NCBI RefSeq assembly: GCF_003611465.1
Contig: NZ_RAXV01000002.1
Span: forward strand, 145,061-209,060
Reading direction: 5' to 3'
DNA: 64,000 bases
From: Acinetobacter tianfuensis
GTDB taxonomy: Bacteria > Pseudomonadota > Gammaproteobacteria > Pseudomonadales > Moraxellaceae
Positions 25,189 through 34,296 of the stretch are shown here, piece by piece. The position numbers and the translations under genes are program-made. Position 1 is the first letter of the stretch. The number at the start of each line of letters is the position of its first letter. The notes under the pieces are model-generated. The model did not search any database. It saw only the letters and a list, made by a program, of their open reading frames with translations, and was not told the origin of the DNA.

Positions 25189-27894
25189 TTACTTAGTAAG
25201 TAGCTTCAAATTATGCGGCTTCAAATATACCAAAATTAAGCTTGGATTCGCAGTCAAATTTGTCCATTTTTGATTGGCATTATTATTACCGCACCCATAG
25301 CGGATCAGTATTTGACGGTTATTCACCAAATGTCCTGTATTCAAATCCATACATTGTCCATCTTGGCGGATAGTTCCAGTACCAGGATGCATTGCCCAAA
25401 CTTGCGTATTCAAATTTGTACTGCATTTACTCATGATGACCTTACTGCCTGAACCGCCCGTACTTGTCAGACACTGATCAATCGCATCTTTATTATGAAT
25501 ACGGCCTAAGCCATCATATATCCACTGTTCTGTACCATCTGCCTTACAGCCAGATGCGCCGCTGATATAAAGATCATATTCACCATTGCCTAATGGCATA
25601 CCTTTCAAGCAATTGCTGCCATTTTTGATCAGCGAAACATTTTTTAGCGCATTGTCTTCCGCCAAGCCCAAAGAGGTCTTAAATTTATCAAGCGCCTCTA
25701 TTGCTTCGGGCTTTTGTGTTTCCAAGTCTTTAGCATATACATTCATCCAACGGTTTAATCGGTACACTTTAGACTGTTGATCTTCAAAACGGCGCAACTC
25801 GGCTTGCGCAGCTCCAGACAGCTCATGAGCAAAAGTCTTGTACGATTCATATAATGCAAACTCAGACGGCGATAACGCAATCACAGGATTGCCAGCCTGA
25901 CTGAGCAGGGCTTGCTCGAGCACAGGAAGTTCAATCTTGCGTAAAGCGCTATAACCCGCTTCACGGCCAATTTTCACGGCTGGCTTAATCTCGTCTGTAT
26001 ATACAGGAATATCAATTGTAGATAGCAGCTTCTCAGCTTCATTGGCTTTTTTACAATACAAATCTACTTTCCGAGGATGATCGGCCAGTGATAAATTAAC
26101 ATGCAGCTTATTTGCATTGCCTTCTGATTTATCTGTTATCAAAAGCCTTTGCGGTGCAAGTGCAATATTTGTCGATTTACTAGAATATTGTACATTTAAC
26201 CAGCAGGATGCTTGTCCAATTGATGTATTCGCGCTTGGCAAGTCATAGACATTGCCCCAATTTGAACGGGCTGCCGGGTACAATAAGCCCACTTGATTCA
26301 CAGGATCATAACCGCCAAGAATGGTAAGAACGGGCTGACCAAAAATACGCGGGCGCAGATAGTTTTGACCTGCCTGATACCATACTGGCGAAGTTGAATT
26401 AGGCATGACTGGCTGCGCGACTTCCATCTGACGCGTATCTTTATTCCATTTTTTATAGCCTGTTGGAGATGTTTCATCCCAAACATAGCGGTCATAATGC
26501 GGCTGAATTCTTAAGAATGTACTGTAGCCTGTATAATGCGTATAACGGGAAATATTACTGTCTGTATAACCGCCGGACATAGCGTCCTTACCATAAGGAA
26601 AAATGCCCTTGAAGTTTGGAATACCATTAGCGCCATCCCACTTCCACGCTGCCGTCCAAGATAAGTTGCCGCGCATTTTATTACGGTAGCCAATATAGCC
26701 CCATCCGCTGTCTGCATGATGTGCTGCCCAGAATAAATTATCACCCTCCTGACCAGGATAATGACCCAAACCGTAATGGTGGCCAATTTCATGACTAAAC
26801 TCATTACCGACAGAGTCATACAGGGTCAGCATGCCATTACCGCCGCTTAAGCCGTGGCCTTGTTCACCATTCGTATATTTACCCTTGGCATGGTGCACAA
26901 TAACAGTCTGGGTTATCTGCGGCTGGTTTTGATTTGCCATGGAGGCACTGGTCACACCCCAATTCGCTAAATTAATACCAACACTAAACGTCGATTTCGC
27001 TGTATCTCCGCGCATATCTCCAGAATAAGCACCACCCTCTGTACTGCTTGTACTGCTGTAAATCGTGCCGCTTGACACCATAACACGCGGTAAGAAAACG
27101 TCATCGTACTTGGCAACAACCATTTGGGCAGCAGGGATAGTCTGGAAATAATCTGCCCCAGCCTTTTCAGGCTCTAACAGCATATAATGTCCATTTGAAG
27201 CAGGCGCAGACGTCAACATTCCTATACGGATGTTATTCAGCACCAATTCACCCGGAGAGGCAAAATCAATTTTGCTTTCCGCCAACTCACCTTGTCTGTT
27301 TTCTGAATCGATGAATTTAATATGTAAGCCCGGCTGAACTTCATTCCAACCCAGTTTGGCTGACCATGCCCGCTTGCTGTAAACAACAGATGGACGATTT
27401 TGAATAATATTTTGATCTGAAGCTGGAATATCTTCTGGCGGTGACAAATCCACGGTTCTTAATAAAGCGCCATTACGATAAATTTCAGCTTTTAGATTCT
27501 TTACAGATTGCAGCGTTTTTACAGGAGTGACTAATAACAGCGCCTCACGCTCAGCAGTCAGCCTAGGCATTTGCTTTGCTTCATTGCCATTCGGGTCAAC
27601 CACATGCCCCTGTCCGAACTGCACCATTCCCTGAAAACTCCCTTCTAAATCAGGGCGAATTTCACGTTCTTTATCTTCCGCGTTAAAGTCATAAAAGCCA
27701 ATACTTGCCGTATCAGCAACATCTTTCTCAGGTTCGGGATAGCGTTCAGCACTTCCCCCTGAATCTGACGAATCCCCGCTGCCGCCCGATGAAGCACCAT
27801 CGCCCGAACCGCCACCGCCGCCGCATGCACTGAGCATCAGCGCCAAAATATAAACACTCAGCTTGCTAGACGTAAAATCAATCACACTTTTCAT
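25189..27894 (-). CDS. M66-like zinc metalloprotease lipoprotein with C-terminal ricin-type lectin domain
   Basis: A 901-residue exported protein. The N-terminus is a lipoprotein signal with lipobox LSAC (Cys24) followed by a Gly/Ser-rich linker. The central domain carries SHEIGHHYGLGHYPG, an extended HExxHxxGxxH zinc motif with H368, E369, H372 and H378, in the sequence setting of peptidase family M66 (StcE, TagA/ToxR-activated gene A). These secreted proteases cut glycoproteins such as mucins. From about residue 755 comes a beta-trefoil of ricin-B type (DQCLTSTG, CMDLNTGH, NQKWTNL) likely to bind carbohydrate. GAGGGG precedes the ATG at 27894. It is not obviously CpaA, and no partner chaperone gene is adjacent. 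Surface display on the outer membrane is inferred. Confidence 0.82.
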   Translation of the reverse strand: MKSVIDFTSSKLSVYILALMLSACGGGGGSGDGASSGGSGDSSDSGGSAERYPEPEKDVADTASIGFYDFNAEDKEREIRPDLEGSFQGMVQFGQGHVVDPNGNEAKQMPRLTAEREALLLVTPVKTLQSVKNLKAEIYRNGALLRTVDLSPPEDIPASDQNIIQNRPSVVYSKRAWSAKLGWNEVQPGLHIKFIDSENRQGELAESKIDFASPGELVLNNIRIGMLTSAPASNGHYMLLEPEKAGADYFQTIPAAQMVVAKYDDVFLPRVMVSSGTIYSSTSSTEGGAYSGDMRGDTAKSTFSVGINLANWGVTSASMANQNQPQITQTVIVHHAKGKYTNGEQGHGLSGGNGMLTLYDSVGNEFSHEIGHHYGLGHYPGQEGDNLFWAAHHADSGWGYIGYRNKMRGNLSWTAAWKWDGANGIPNFKGIFPYGKDAMSGGYTDSNISRYTHYTGYSTFLRIQPHYDRYVWDETSPTGYKKWNKDTRQMEVAQPVMPNSTSPVWYQAGQNYLRPRIFGQPVLTILGGYDPVNQVGLLYPAARSNWGNVYDLPSANTSIGQASCWLNVQYSSKSTNIALAPQRLLITDKSEGNANKLHVNLSLADHPRKVDLYCKKANEAEKLLSTIDIPVYTDEIKPAVKIGREAGYSALRKIELPVLEQALLSQAGNPVIALSPSEFALYESYKTFAHELSGAAQAELRRFEDQQSKVYRLNRWMNVYAKDLETQKPEAIEALDKFKTSLGLAEDNALKNVSLIKNGSNCLKGMPLGNGEYDLYISGASGCKADGTEQWIYDGLGRIHNKDAIDQCLTSTGGSGSKVIMSKCSTNLNTQVWAMHPGTGTIRQDGQCMDLNTGHLVNNRQILIRYGCGNNNANQKWTNLTANPSLILVYLKPHNLKLLTK

Positions 27895-28323
27895 AATCCC
27901 CTCGAACCACCAAGCATTTTCACACCAAAACGTGATTTAAAATTAACTTTTAAAATCAATATCTTACTTATAAATATATAATATAAAAATTCAATACTAA
28001 TTACAAATAACGTGATTTGTCACAAAAAGACAATTTTCAAAAATAATCCATAAAAACGATAATTAATTATAAAAATTGCGCGACTAAAGTCTTCTTTTTC
28101 AGTCACAACACTACATAGCGCAATATTATTTATGCCGATACAGTGTCGAAAAAAGTCATCATTTTTTTGGCGCTGCTCTTTATTTTTATAAAAACTTAGC
28201 AAGTTATTTCGGACAGGCTTCAATTCTTCTGATTTTTATAAATTCACACAAAATACCCATAAAAAAAATATGGTATTCTCTATTGAGAACTGAGAAATAT
28301 TGAAAATAAAACAGGTGCATCTG
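27895..28323. other. AT-rich divergent region upstream of the metalloprotease gene
   Basis: No convincing gene; a 67-codon leftward frame at 28020-28223 has AT-rich, non-coding character. The ten-base word AACGTGATTT occurs twice in direct orientation, at 27929-27938 and 28009-28018, both upstream of the protease start, and could be a regulator site. Confidence 0.5.
27967..27994 (-). promoter_or_regulatory. Candidate promoter of the metalloprotease gene
   Basis: Read leftward, TTGAAT and TATAAG are spaced by 16 bases about 75 bases before the start codon, between the two AACGTGATTT words. The region is so AT-rich that a chance match is quite possible. Confidence 0.3.
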
Positions 28324-28764
28324 ATGATTAATAACTTCCTGCCAACACTTAAAAAATTTCAGTCTGCTGAACAGCAATATATTGAATATTTCACCGCAAA
28401 AGGCGAAAAAGATATTTTGGGCAAAGTCATCTCAAATATGAAAGGCACTGCCGAAATACAAGCATCTCAAGGTGTCGATGCATGGCTAGGTTATGGTATA
28501 TATCTACCGGCTGTGGAACGTATTTTTGCACTGCATCAAGGTGAAAGTGAAACACAATTTTACCAACGTACCGCATATCCGAAAGATGTTGTTACAGCTT
28601 ACACCATCACTGGACATGAAATCGCAACACTCATAGCGGCAGACAAATACAGCCGCATTCACCAGCAAAGCGTCAGTGTGAACACCGCTCAATGGCCTCT
28701 CAATGATCAAGGCCGGGAGATTAATTTAAATGATTTTCCAAACCGTTTAAAAGCAAACCTTTAA
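28324..28764 (+). CDS. Hypothetical cytoplasmic protein, 146 aa
   Basis: No signal peptide, membrane segment or recognised motif. The protein is helix-rich at the N-terminus (FLPTLKKFQSAEQQYIEYF). The ATG at 28324 was preferred over a TTG at 28300 because AGGTG lies just upstream. A strong bidirectional terminator follows. Family unknown to me. Confidence 0.62.
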   Translation: MINNFLPTLKKFQSAEQQYIEYFTAKGEKDILGKVISNMKGTAEIQASQGVDAWLGYGIYLPAVERIFALHQGESETQFYQRTAYPKDVVTAYTITGHEIATLIAADKYSRIHQQSVSVNTAQWPLNDQGREINLNDFPNRLKANL

Positions 28765-28771
28765 CAATAAA

Positions 28772-28806
28772 AAAAAGCCCAAAGCTAAGCTCACTTTGGG
28801 CTTTTT
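28772..28806. terminator. Bidirectional terminator
   Basis: AAAAAGCCCAAAG and CTTTGGGCTTTTT pair between two convergent genes. Confidence 0.85.
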
Positions 28807-28826
28807 CTGATCTGATTCAGTTTTAT

Positions 28827-29570
28827 TTAGTCCACGGGCTGATGCATATAAAAGTCTGCAATAACCAGCTCATGCAGCTCACCGCGCCAAATCCACTTCA
28901 GCTTCGAATCTTTAAAAACCTCACCCTCAAACCAGACAAACAAGCCTTCCATCATTTTCGGCCATTCTTCTCGGGTAATACCGTGTTTACCTGAAATAAC
29001 CGCTAAAATTGCGGCTAAAATTGTGTCATGGCTCACAGCCAAGCTCAGACCAGCCTGACTCGTCGGATGCGTTTGATAAATCAGCTCCAGCACATCAACC
29101 ACACCGCCAATTGGGTGCTTCATCCCCGGCAGCGCATTATTAACAAAGCTGTTAATAAAACCGAGAGCGCCTTGTTTCTTAAAATATGGCCCAGCTTGCT
29201 TAATATCTAAAACAAAACTGCCCGGCTCTACCAATAAGCCCTGCTCAATAATTTCAATATGATGCGTATTGGGGCTTTGCACTTTAGCATCTGCCCCCTG
29301 AATCATTAAGGCTGCCGTATCTACGCAGCGCTGAATTGGACTGGAAATACAGTGTTCAATTACTCGGTCTGTATTTGAGATGAGATACTCACCCCAAGCT
29401 TCTGCCAGATCACGGCCCTGATTGGTCAGCTGCAGGTCATAACCCGCCAGCCCCTGTCCTGTCACCACCTCACGTATAGAATGGCGCGTAAACAAAGTCA
29501 CTGGTGTTTTTGCATCAGGGAGCAAATCCAGCGCTTTGAACATACTGGGAGGAAGCAGATCTAGAGCCAT
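28827..29570 (-). CDS. Histidine phosphatase superfamily protein
   Basis: A 247-residue protein with the phosphohistidine motif FTRHSIRE near residue 28 (RHxxR), followed by LTNQGRDLAEAWGEYL, SPIQRCVDTA, and the second catalytic histidine in LAVSHDTILAAIL. The HD motif in the last block points to the acid-phosphatase-like branch. No signal peptide, so probably cytoplasmic; substrate unknown. It lies just downstream of cysQ on the same strand, but a 60-base gap leaves operon membership open. Confidence 0.8.
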   Translation of the reverse strand: MALDLLPPSMFKALDLLPDAKTPVTLFTRHSIREVVTGQGLAGYDLQLTNQGRDLAEAWGEYLISNTDRVIEHCISSPIQRCVDTAALMIQGADAKVQSPNTHHIEIIEQGLLVEPGSFVLDIKQAGPYFKKQGALGFINSFVNNALPGMKHPIGGVVDVLELIYQTHPTSQAGLSLAVSHDTILAAILAVISGKHGITREEWPKMMEGLFVWFEGEVFKDSKLKWIWRGELHELVIADFYMHQPVD

Positions 29571-29631
29571 ATCAAATCAAACAAAAAACTGTGCGCTTAC
29601 TATAGCACGAACAGCTTGGAGCTCAATGACA

Positions 29632-30471
29632 CTAAAGCATTAACTCTAGCGCCTGCAACGCCAGTTTTTTCATATGCTTATTTTTATACGCAATAAAACC
29701 GCCGTTTAGCAGACTATCCCTTTGATTATAAACAAAGGGCCGCCCTTTAAAATCAATTAAACCGCCGCCTATGCGCTCAATCAGGCATTGCCCCGCACTG
29801 GTGTCCCATTCACACGTTGGATGAAAGCGCGGATAAATATCGACACGGTCCTCCAGCATCATACAGAACTTGTAGGCACTTCCAGCCTTAAACACCGTAT
29901 ACTCAGTCAAGTTAGCCAAAGACTGCAGATATTCATCATATTGCGGCTTGCTTTGCGCACTCTGGCTTAAACCGACGTGAACAGCCGCGGTGTCCTGCGG
30001 GCAATATTCAAACCATTGTCCAGACGCAATATCCAGTTTTAAGGGGATGCCTTGCTCAGGACAAATATACATCGTGTATTCACCCGGCACAGCCAATATC
30101 GCAAAAACCGTTTCTGCATTAACAACCTTGCTCAGATTAATCGTAAACTCCGGGCGCTTATGCAGAAATTCTTTTGTACCGTCTAAAGGATCCAGCAGCC
30201 AAAATGCCTTCCAGTCTTTGCGCTGCGTCTGATCGCCTTCTTCCGAAAGCAAAGGTAAATTTGAAATCTGTGAAAGCGCTGCAGTGATATAAGCATTGGC
30301 ACGATAGTCTGCCTGCGTAACAGGTGAATTATCCTCTTTTCTTTCCACATCAAAATCTGCACCTGCACAATAGCGCTGATATTCTTCTCGCAAAATTTCA
30401 CACGCCTGTGTCACAATGGGTACCAGTTGCCCAATGAGCTGATCTTGCGGCGGCATTGCTGTTTTAAACAT
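29632..30471 (-). CDS. cysQ: 3'(2'),5'-bisphosphate nucleotidase
   Basis: Hydrolyses adenosine 3',5'-bisphosphate (and possibly inositol phosphates), recycling the by-product of sulfate assimilation. The 279-residue protein of the inositol monophosphatase superfamily has LLSEEGD, the metal-binding DPLDGTKEF, and the second motif CEWDTSAGQCLIERIGG. The ATG at 30471 has AAGG upstream; the longer frame to 30492 would overlap the divergent yrfG start. Confidence 0.88.
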   Translation of the reverse strand: MFKTAMPPQDQLIGQLVPIVTQACEILREEYQRYCAGADFDVERKEDNSPVTQADYRANAYITAALSQISNLPLLSEEGDQTQRKDWKAFWLLDPLDGTKEFLHKRPEFTINLSKVVNAETVFAILAVPGEYTMYICPEQGIPLKLDIASGQWFEYCPQDTAAVHVGLSQSAQSKPQYDEYLQSLANLTEYTVFKAGSAYKFCMMLEDRVDIYPRFHPTCEWDTSAGQCLIERIGGGLIDFKGRPFVYNQRDSLLNGGFIAYKNKHMKKLALQALELML

Positions 30472-30485
30472 AGAAAGCCTTATAT

Positions 30486-31172
30486 ATGCCAAATTATTCA
30501 GAAAAGCCGACCATCATTTTTGATATGGACGGAACTTTACTCGATCTTGCTTATGATGATTTCATCTGGAATGAGCTGTTGCCTATCCGCTATGCAGAGC
30601 ATCATAACTGCAGTTTAGAGCAAAGCACGCAAACATTGTTTAATTTTTACCAACAGCATAATCATACCCTAAAATGGTACTCATCACGCTTTTGGACATC
30701 ACAAGTCGGCGTTGATGTATTGCAAATGCAAATTGAGCAAAAGCATAAAGTTGCTAAACGCAACGGCTGTATCGAGCTGCTGGCTTATTTAAAAGATAAT
30801 GGCTATCCAATATGGCTGGCAACCAATGCAGATGCTGCAGGCTTGGAGTTTAAACTGCTCGAGACTGGCATTGCAGACTATTTTGATGTCATTGTCAGCA
30901 GTGAAACCTTAGGCCATGCAAAAGAATTCGATGAGTTTTGGCAAGAATTAAATGCATTACACCCATTTAAGCCTGAATATTGCTATTTTATTGATGATAC
31001 AGAAAAAGTGCTGCAAGGCGCTCAGCGCTGCGGTATTGCCAATTTATACAGCATTGCTCAGCCTTCTTCTGCAAAAGCGCCGCGTGATACATGCAAATAT
31101 CCTATGCTGCACGCATTAACAGATCTTATTTCTATTTTGGAAGAAGCTGAGGAAATCAAAAAATATGCGTAA
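30486..31172 (+). CDS. yrfG: HAD-family GMP/IMP nucleotidase (YrfG-like)
   Basis: A 228-residue haloacid dehalogenase-fold phosphatase with motif I FDMDGTLLD (D13, D15), motif II ATNADA and motif IV FIDDTEK. E. coli YrfG dephosphorylates GMP and IMP. Position just before hslR repeats the E. coli order, which supports the assignment. The stop overlaps the hslR start by eight bases. Confidence 0.85.
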   Translation: MPNYSEKPTIIFDMDGTLLDLAYDDFIWNELLPIRYAEHHNCSLEQSTQTLFNFYQQHNHTLKWYSSRFWTSQVGVDVLQMQIEQKHKVAKRNGCIELLAYLKDNGYPIWLATNADAAGLEFKLLETGIADYFDVIVSSETLGHAKEFDEFWQELNALHPFKPEYCYFIDDTEKVLQGAQRCGIANLYSIAQPSSAKAPRDTCKYPMLHALTDLISILEEAEEIKKYA

Positions 31173-31611
31173 ATCGAATCTAGCCGAAGATGCGGTTGGA
31201 ATGCGTATAGACAAATGGCTCTGGGCTGCGCGTTTTTTTAAAACCCGTTCAATTGCTAAAAATGCCATTGAAGGCGGTAAAGTGCATCATAATGGCGAAC
31301 GTGTAAAAGTATCACGTGAAGTCCGTATCGGTATGGAATTAACCATTGCACAAGGTATTGAAAAAAAATCGGTGATTATCAAGGCACTCTCTGATGTTCG
31401 CGGCCCAGCACCCGTTGCTCAGCTGCTGTACGAAGAAACTGAGGTCAGTATTGCGCGAAGGGAATTGATTGCATCACAAAGAAAGTTGCATAATCTAGCG
31501 CGGCCAGATCATCGGCCAAGTAAAAAGGACCGCCGAGATATTGGCAAATTTAAAAGAGAAAATGACCAGCAGTTTGACCAGCATTGGTCTTATTATGATG
31601 ATGAGTCATAA
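31165..31611 (+). CDS. hslR: Heat shock protein 15, S4-domain RNA-binding protein
   Basis: Binds free 50S subunits carrying a stalled nascent chain and helps ribosome recycling after heat shock. The 148-residue basic protein has the S4 fold MRIDKWLWAARFFKTRSIAKNAIEGGKVHHNGERVK and a Lys/Arg-rich C-terminal tail (RRDIGKFKRENDQQFDQHW). Translationally coupled to yrfG. Confidence 0.9.
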   Translation: MRKSNLAEDAVGMRIDKWLWAARFFKTRSIAKNAIEGGKVHHNGERVKVSREVRIGMELTIAQGIEKKSVIIKALSDVRGPAPVAQLLYEETEVSIARRELIASQRKLHNLARPDHRPSKKDRRDIGKFKRENDQQFDQHWSYYDDES

Positions 31612-31671
31612 GCGTCATGATATGTCGTGCATATCAGAATTGCTGTAGTTTATAAGGCATATTTCTGCCAC

Positions 31672-31718
31672 TATACTCATGTGGAAAGTTTTAAAGTGAA
31701 TACATCCACTTGAGTATA
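31672..31718. promoter_or_regulatory. Long inverted repeat upstream of recA
   Basis: TATACTCA-t-GTGGA pairs with TCCAC-t-TGAGTATA, 13 matched bases per arm with one central T-T mismatch and a 19-base spacer, ending 31 bases before the recA ATG. TATACT in the left arm could also be the -10 box, which would make this an operator; if transcription starts upstream, it would be an mRNA hairpin. No CTGT-N8-ACAG LexA-type box is present. Confidence 0.6.
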
Positions 31719-31749
31719 TTGTTTAGTGACATCGTATTGAGGTTGTAAG

Positions 31750-32793
31750 ATGGATGATAATAAAAGCAAGGCGCTGAATGCTGCCTTAAGCCAAATTGAA
31801 AAGCAATTTGGTAAAAATACAGTGATGCGCTTAGGCGAAAATACTGTACAGGCGGTTGAAGCTGTATCAACTGGCTCATTAACACTGGATATTGCGCTAG
31901 GTATTGGCGGCTTGCCGAAAGGCCGTATTATCGAGATTTATGGTCCAGAATCATCTGGTAAAACCACAATGACACTGCAAGCTATTGCGGAATGTCAAAA
32001 AGCTGGCGGCACGTGCGCGTTTATTGATGCTGAGCATGCGCTAGATCCTCAATATGCCCGTAAACTTGGCGTAGATATTGATAATTTGCTGGTATCTCAG
32101 CCAGACCACGGTGAACAGGCGCTTGAAATTGCCGACATGCTTGTTCGTTCAGGCGCAATTGATTTAATCGTAGTCGACTCTGTTGCGGCGCTTACTCCTC
32201 GCGCTGAAATTGAAGGCGAAATGGGCGACTCGCACATGGGCTTGCAAGCCCGCTTAATGAGCCAAGCGCTGCGTAAAATCACAGGTAATGCGAAACGCTC
32301 AAACTGTATGGTGATCTTCATTAACCAGATCCGTATGAAGATTGGCGTGATGTTCGGCAGCCCAGAAACCACAACTGGCGGTAATGCACTAAAATTCTAC
32401 GCATCAGTTCGCTTAGACATCCGCCGCATTGGCCAAGTTAAAGAAGGCGATGAAATCATTGGTTCAGAAACAAAAGTCAAAGTTGTAAAAAACAAAATGG
32501 CACCTCCATTCCGTGAAGCACTGTTCCAAATTCTTTACGGCAAAGGCGTAAACCACCTTGGTGAACTCATTGACCTTGCTGTACAGCAGGAAATTGTCAA
32601 CAAAGCAGGCGCTTGGTACTCATACCAAGGCGACAAGATTGGCCAAGGTAAAAACAACACCATCCGTCATCTTGAAGAGCACCCAGAACTTGCTCAAACC
32701 ATTGAAAAACTAATCCGCGAACAGCTGCTGACTACAAGCAATGCAGCTCCTGCGGAAGATAATGAAGAAGAGCCAGATTTCTTAGATGTTTAA
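31750..32793 (+). CDS. recA: Recombinase A
   Basis: The ATP-dependent strand-exchange protein of homologous recombination and, in Acinetobacter, natural transformation. The 347-residue protein has Walker A GPESSGKT (65-72), the [11 protein letters not shown]alker B strand, the L1/L2 DNA-binding loops ([41 protein letters not shown]) and an acidic tail. A terminator follows and recX comes next. Confidence 0.99.
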   Translation: MDDNKSKALNAALSQIEKQFGKNTVMRLGENTVQAVEAVSTGSLTLDIALGIGGLPKGRIIEIYGPESSGKTTMTLQAIAECQKAGGTCAFIDAEHALDPQYARKLGVDIDNLLVSQPDHGEQALEIADMLVRSGAIDLIVVDSVAALTPRAEIEGEMGDSHMGLQARLMSQALRKITGNAKRSNCMVIFINQIRMKIGVMFGSPETTTGGNALKFYASVRLDIRRIGQVKEGDEIIGSETKVKVVKNKMAPPFREALFQILYGKGVNHLGELIDLAVQQEIVNKAGAWYSYQGDKIGQGKNNTIRHLEEHPELAQTIEKLIREQLLTTSNAAPAEDNEEEPDFLDV

Positions 32794-32821
32794 CAGCAAA
32801 GAAATTTCAGGTTAAACTGTT

Positions 32822-32846
32822 AAACGCCCTGCGGGGCGTTTTTCTT
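32822..32846 (+). terminator. Terminator between recA and recX
   Basis: AAACGCCC-tgcg-GGGCGTTTTT. In many bacteria recX is expressed by partial readthrough of such a hairpin. Confidence 0.85.
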
Positions 32847-32863
32847 TTATAAGCATAGAGAAG

Positions 32864-33502
32864 ATGACTGATTCAAAATTTCCCAAACTTCTAGATTATG
32901 AAGCACTGAAGAAGCAATTTGGTGAAGACGGACCCACTGCGCCGCATAGCAGCGCCCCCACTGCTTATCATGCTCAGCGAGAGCACATTTTATCTAATGA
33001 CGATGATGCGCTGAGTTTTGATGCGCCGCCAGCTCAGGCTGAAAAGAAACCCGGCCTTACAGGCTCGCGTTTGCGTTCTTATGCATTTGCTGTACTCACC
33101 CGTAAAGAATATGCCAAAGCCGAACTGATCGAAAAACTGTCCTTATATGCAGAATCACGCGATGAAGTTTTAAAATTGGTTGACGAACTAGCACGTAAGA
33201 ATTATCAAAGTGATCAGCGCGTTGCAGACACCCTTCTATCAAGCCAAAAACGCAAAGGCAAAGGGCCAAATCAAATTAAAATGAAGCTCAAAAGCAAAAA
33301 ACTGGATACAGCATTAATTGCGGATGAGCTGAAAGAAACTGATTGGGTTCAGCAGGCTTATGAGCTTAAAGTCAAAAAATATGGTACAGAGGTCAGCAAA
33401 GACCCTAAAATAAAAGCCAAGCAGATTCGCTTTTTAATGTACCGCGGCTTTGAAATGGACGCGATTATCAAAGCCATATCACGCAAACCCAATGAGGATT
33501 AA
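32864..33502 (+). CDS. recX: RecA regulator RecX
   Basis: Modulates RecA filament growth. The 212-residue protein has an Acinetobacter-style N-terminal extension of about 65 residues before the RecX three-helix repeats (RSYAFAVLTRKEYAKAELIEKL, LVDELARKNYQSDQRVA, KGKGPNQIKMKLKSK and IRFLMYRGFEMDAI). AGAGAAG lies at the ATG. It lies directly behind recA and overlaps the convergent membrane protein gene by four bases. Confidence 0.9.
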   Translation: MTDSKFPKLLDYEALKKQFGEDGPTAPHSSAPTAYHAQREHILSNDDDALSFDAPPAQAEKKPGLTGSRLRSYAFAVLTRKEYAKAELIEKLSLYAESRDEVLKLVDELARKNYQSDQRVADTLLSSQKRKGKGPNQIKMKLKSKKLDTALIADELKETDWVQQAYELKVKKYGTEVSKDPKIKAKQIRFLMYRGFEMDAIIKAISRKPNED

Positions 33503-34296
33503 TAGCCATTGGTTGGTGTCCAAGCAATGCCTAAATTGCCTTTATAAGTCTGAATCTGATATTCATCGCCAATTTGCTTAGAATTAAAATGTGATGAAGG
33601 CACATCAATATTTCGAAGCACAGTACCCGATTCCGTTTTTAAGTCAAAGTAATGCCTAGATGGACCTCGACGGCTCGATGAATAATCTTTATTTATAATT
33701 ATATAGCTGCTGCTATGCACAACCCGCTGCTCTCCAAACACATTCAAAAAGCAGATAAAGCTCATGGAGTAAAAGAACATCAAGCTAAAGCTCAGAAACA
33801 GCAGCCCAAACAGCTGAGTCACGGTTGTTTCCGCTCTGAACATATTGGCCGTTATACATAGTAAAATAAATAGCAGACAGCTAAAAGCCAGCACAATCAT
33901 CAGATAGCGCGCTATATCTTGATGATCAATCACTTTATAAAGCAGCAATAGCCCAGATAACATCATAATAATCCAAACACTGTAGAGCGCATTTGGCAAT
34001 TCAGTCTGCCCAAAGTGAATACGGATTAAACTGCTGTTCGAATAACTTAAATAGAAATAAACAAATACACTTAAATAAAACATCAATTCAATATAAGGCG
34101 AAAAATGAAAAAAGCTCAGAATGAATAATCCAGCGACTACAATATCAATGGCTTTTTTAATCCGTTTTGCCTTGCTAATATAGCGCTGTTTTTCAGCCTC
34201 AGTCAGCTCGCCTGCCTGAGCAAAAAATGCCTGATCATGCTTATTGCCCAATATTCGATCCAAATCCTGAGAGTTTTCCTGCCTCATCAAACACAT
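33499..34296 (-). CDS. Hypothetical multi-spanning membrane protein
   Basis: A 265-residue protein. After a hydrophilic N-terminus (about 45 residues) come about five or six hydrophobic helices between residues 50 and 195, then a soluble C-terminal domain (RHYFDLKTESGTVLRNIDVPSSHFNSKQIGDEYQIQ) that resembles small beta-barrel periplasmic or cytoplasmic domains. Arg/Lys-rich KAKRIKKA before the first helix suggests an inside N-terminus. No named family recognised. Start could also be the ATG at 34287. Confidence 0.65.
   Translation of the reverse strand: MCLMRQENSQDLDRILGNKHDQAFFAQAGELTEAEKQRYISKAKRIKKAIDIVVAGLFILSFFHFSPYIELMFYLSVFVYFYLSYSNSSLIRIHFGQTELPNALYSVWIIMMLSGLLLLYKVIDHQDIARYLMIVLAFSCLLFILLCITANMFRAETTVTQLFGLLFLSFSLMFFYSMSFICFLNVFGEQRVVHSSSYIIINKDYSSSRRGPSRHYFDLKTESGTVLRNIDVPSSHFNSKQIGDEYQIQTYKGNLGIAWTPTNGY

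Noticed and set aside
28020..28223. 67-codon leftward frame in the AT-rich gap before the 28.3-kb gene
   Set aside because: Composition is that of AT-rich non-coding DNA and there is no ribosome site or recognised motif.
31612..31749. LexA-type SOS box before recA
   Set aside because: CTGT occurs at 31642 but no ACAG follows at the required distance; the inverted repeat present has a different sequence.
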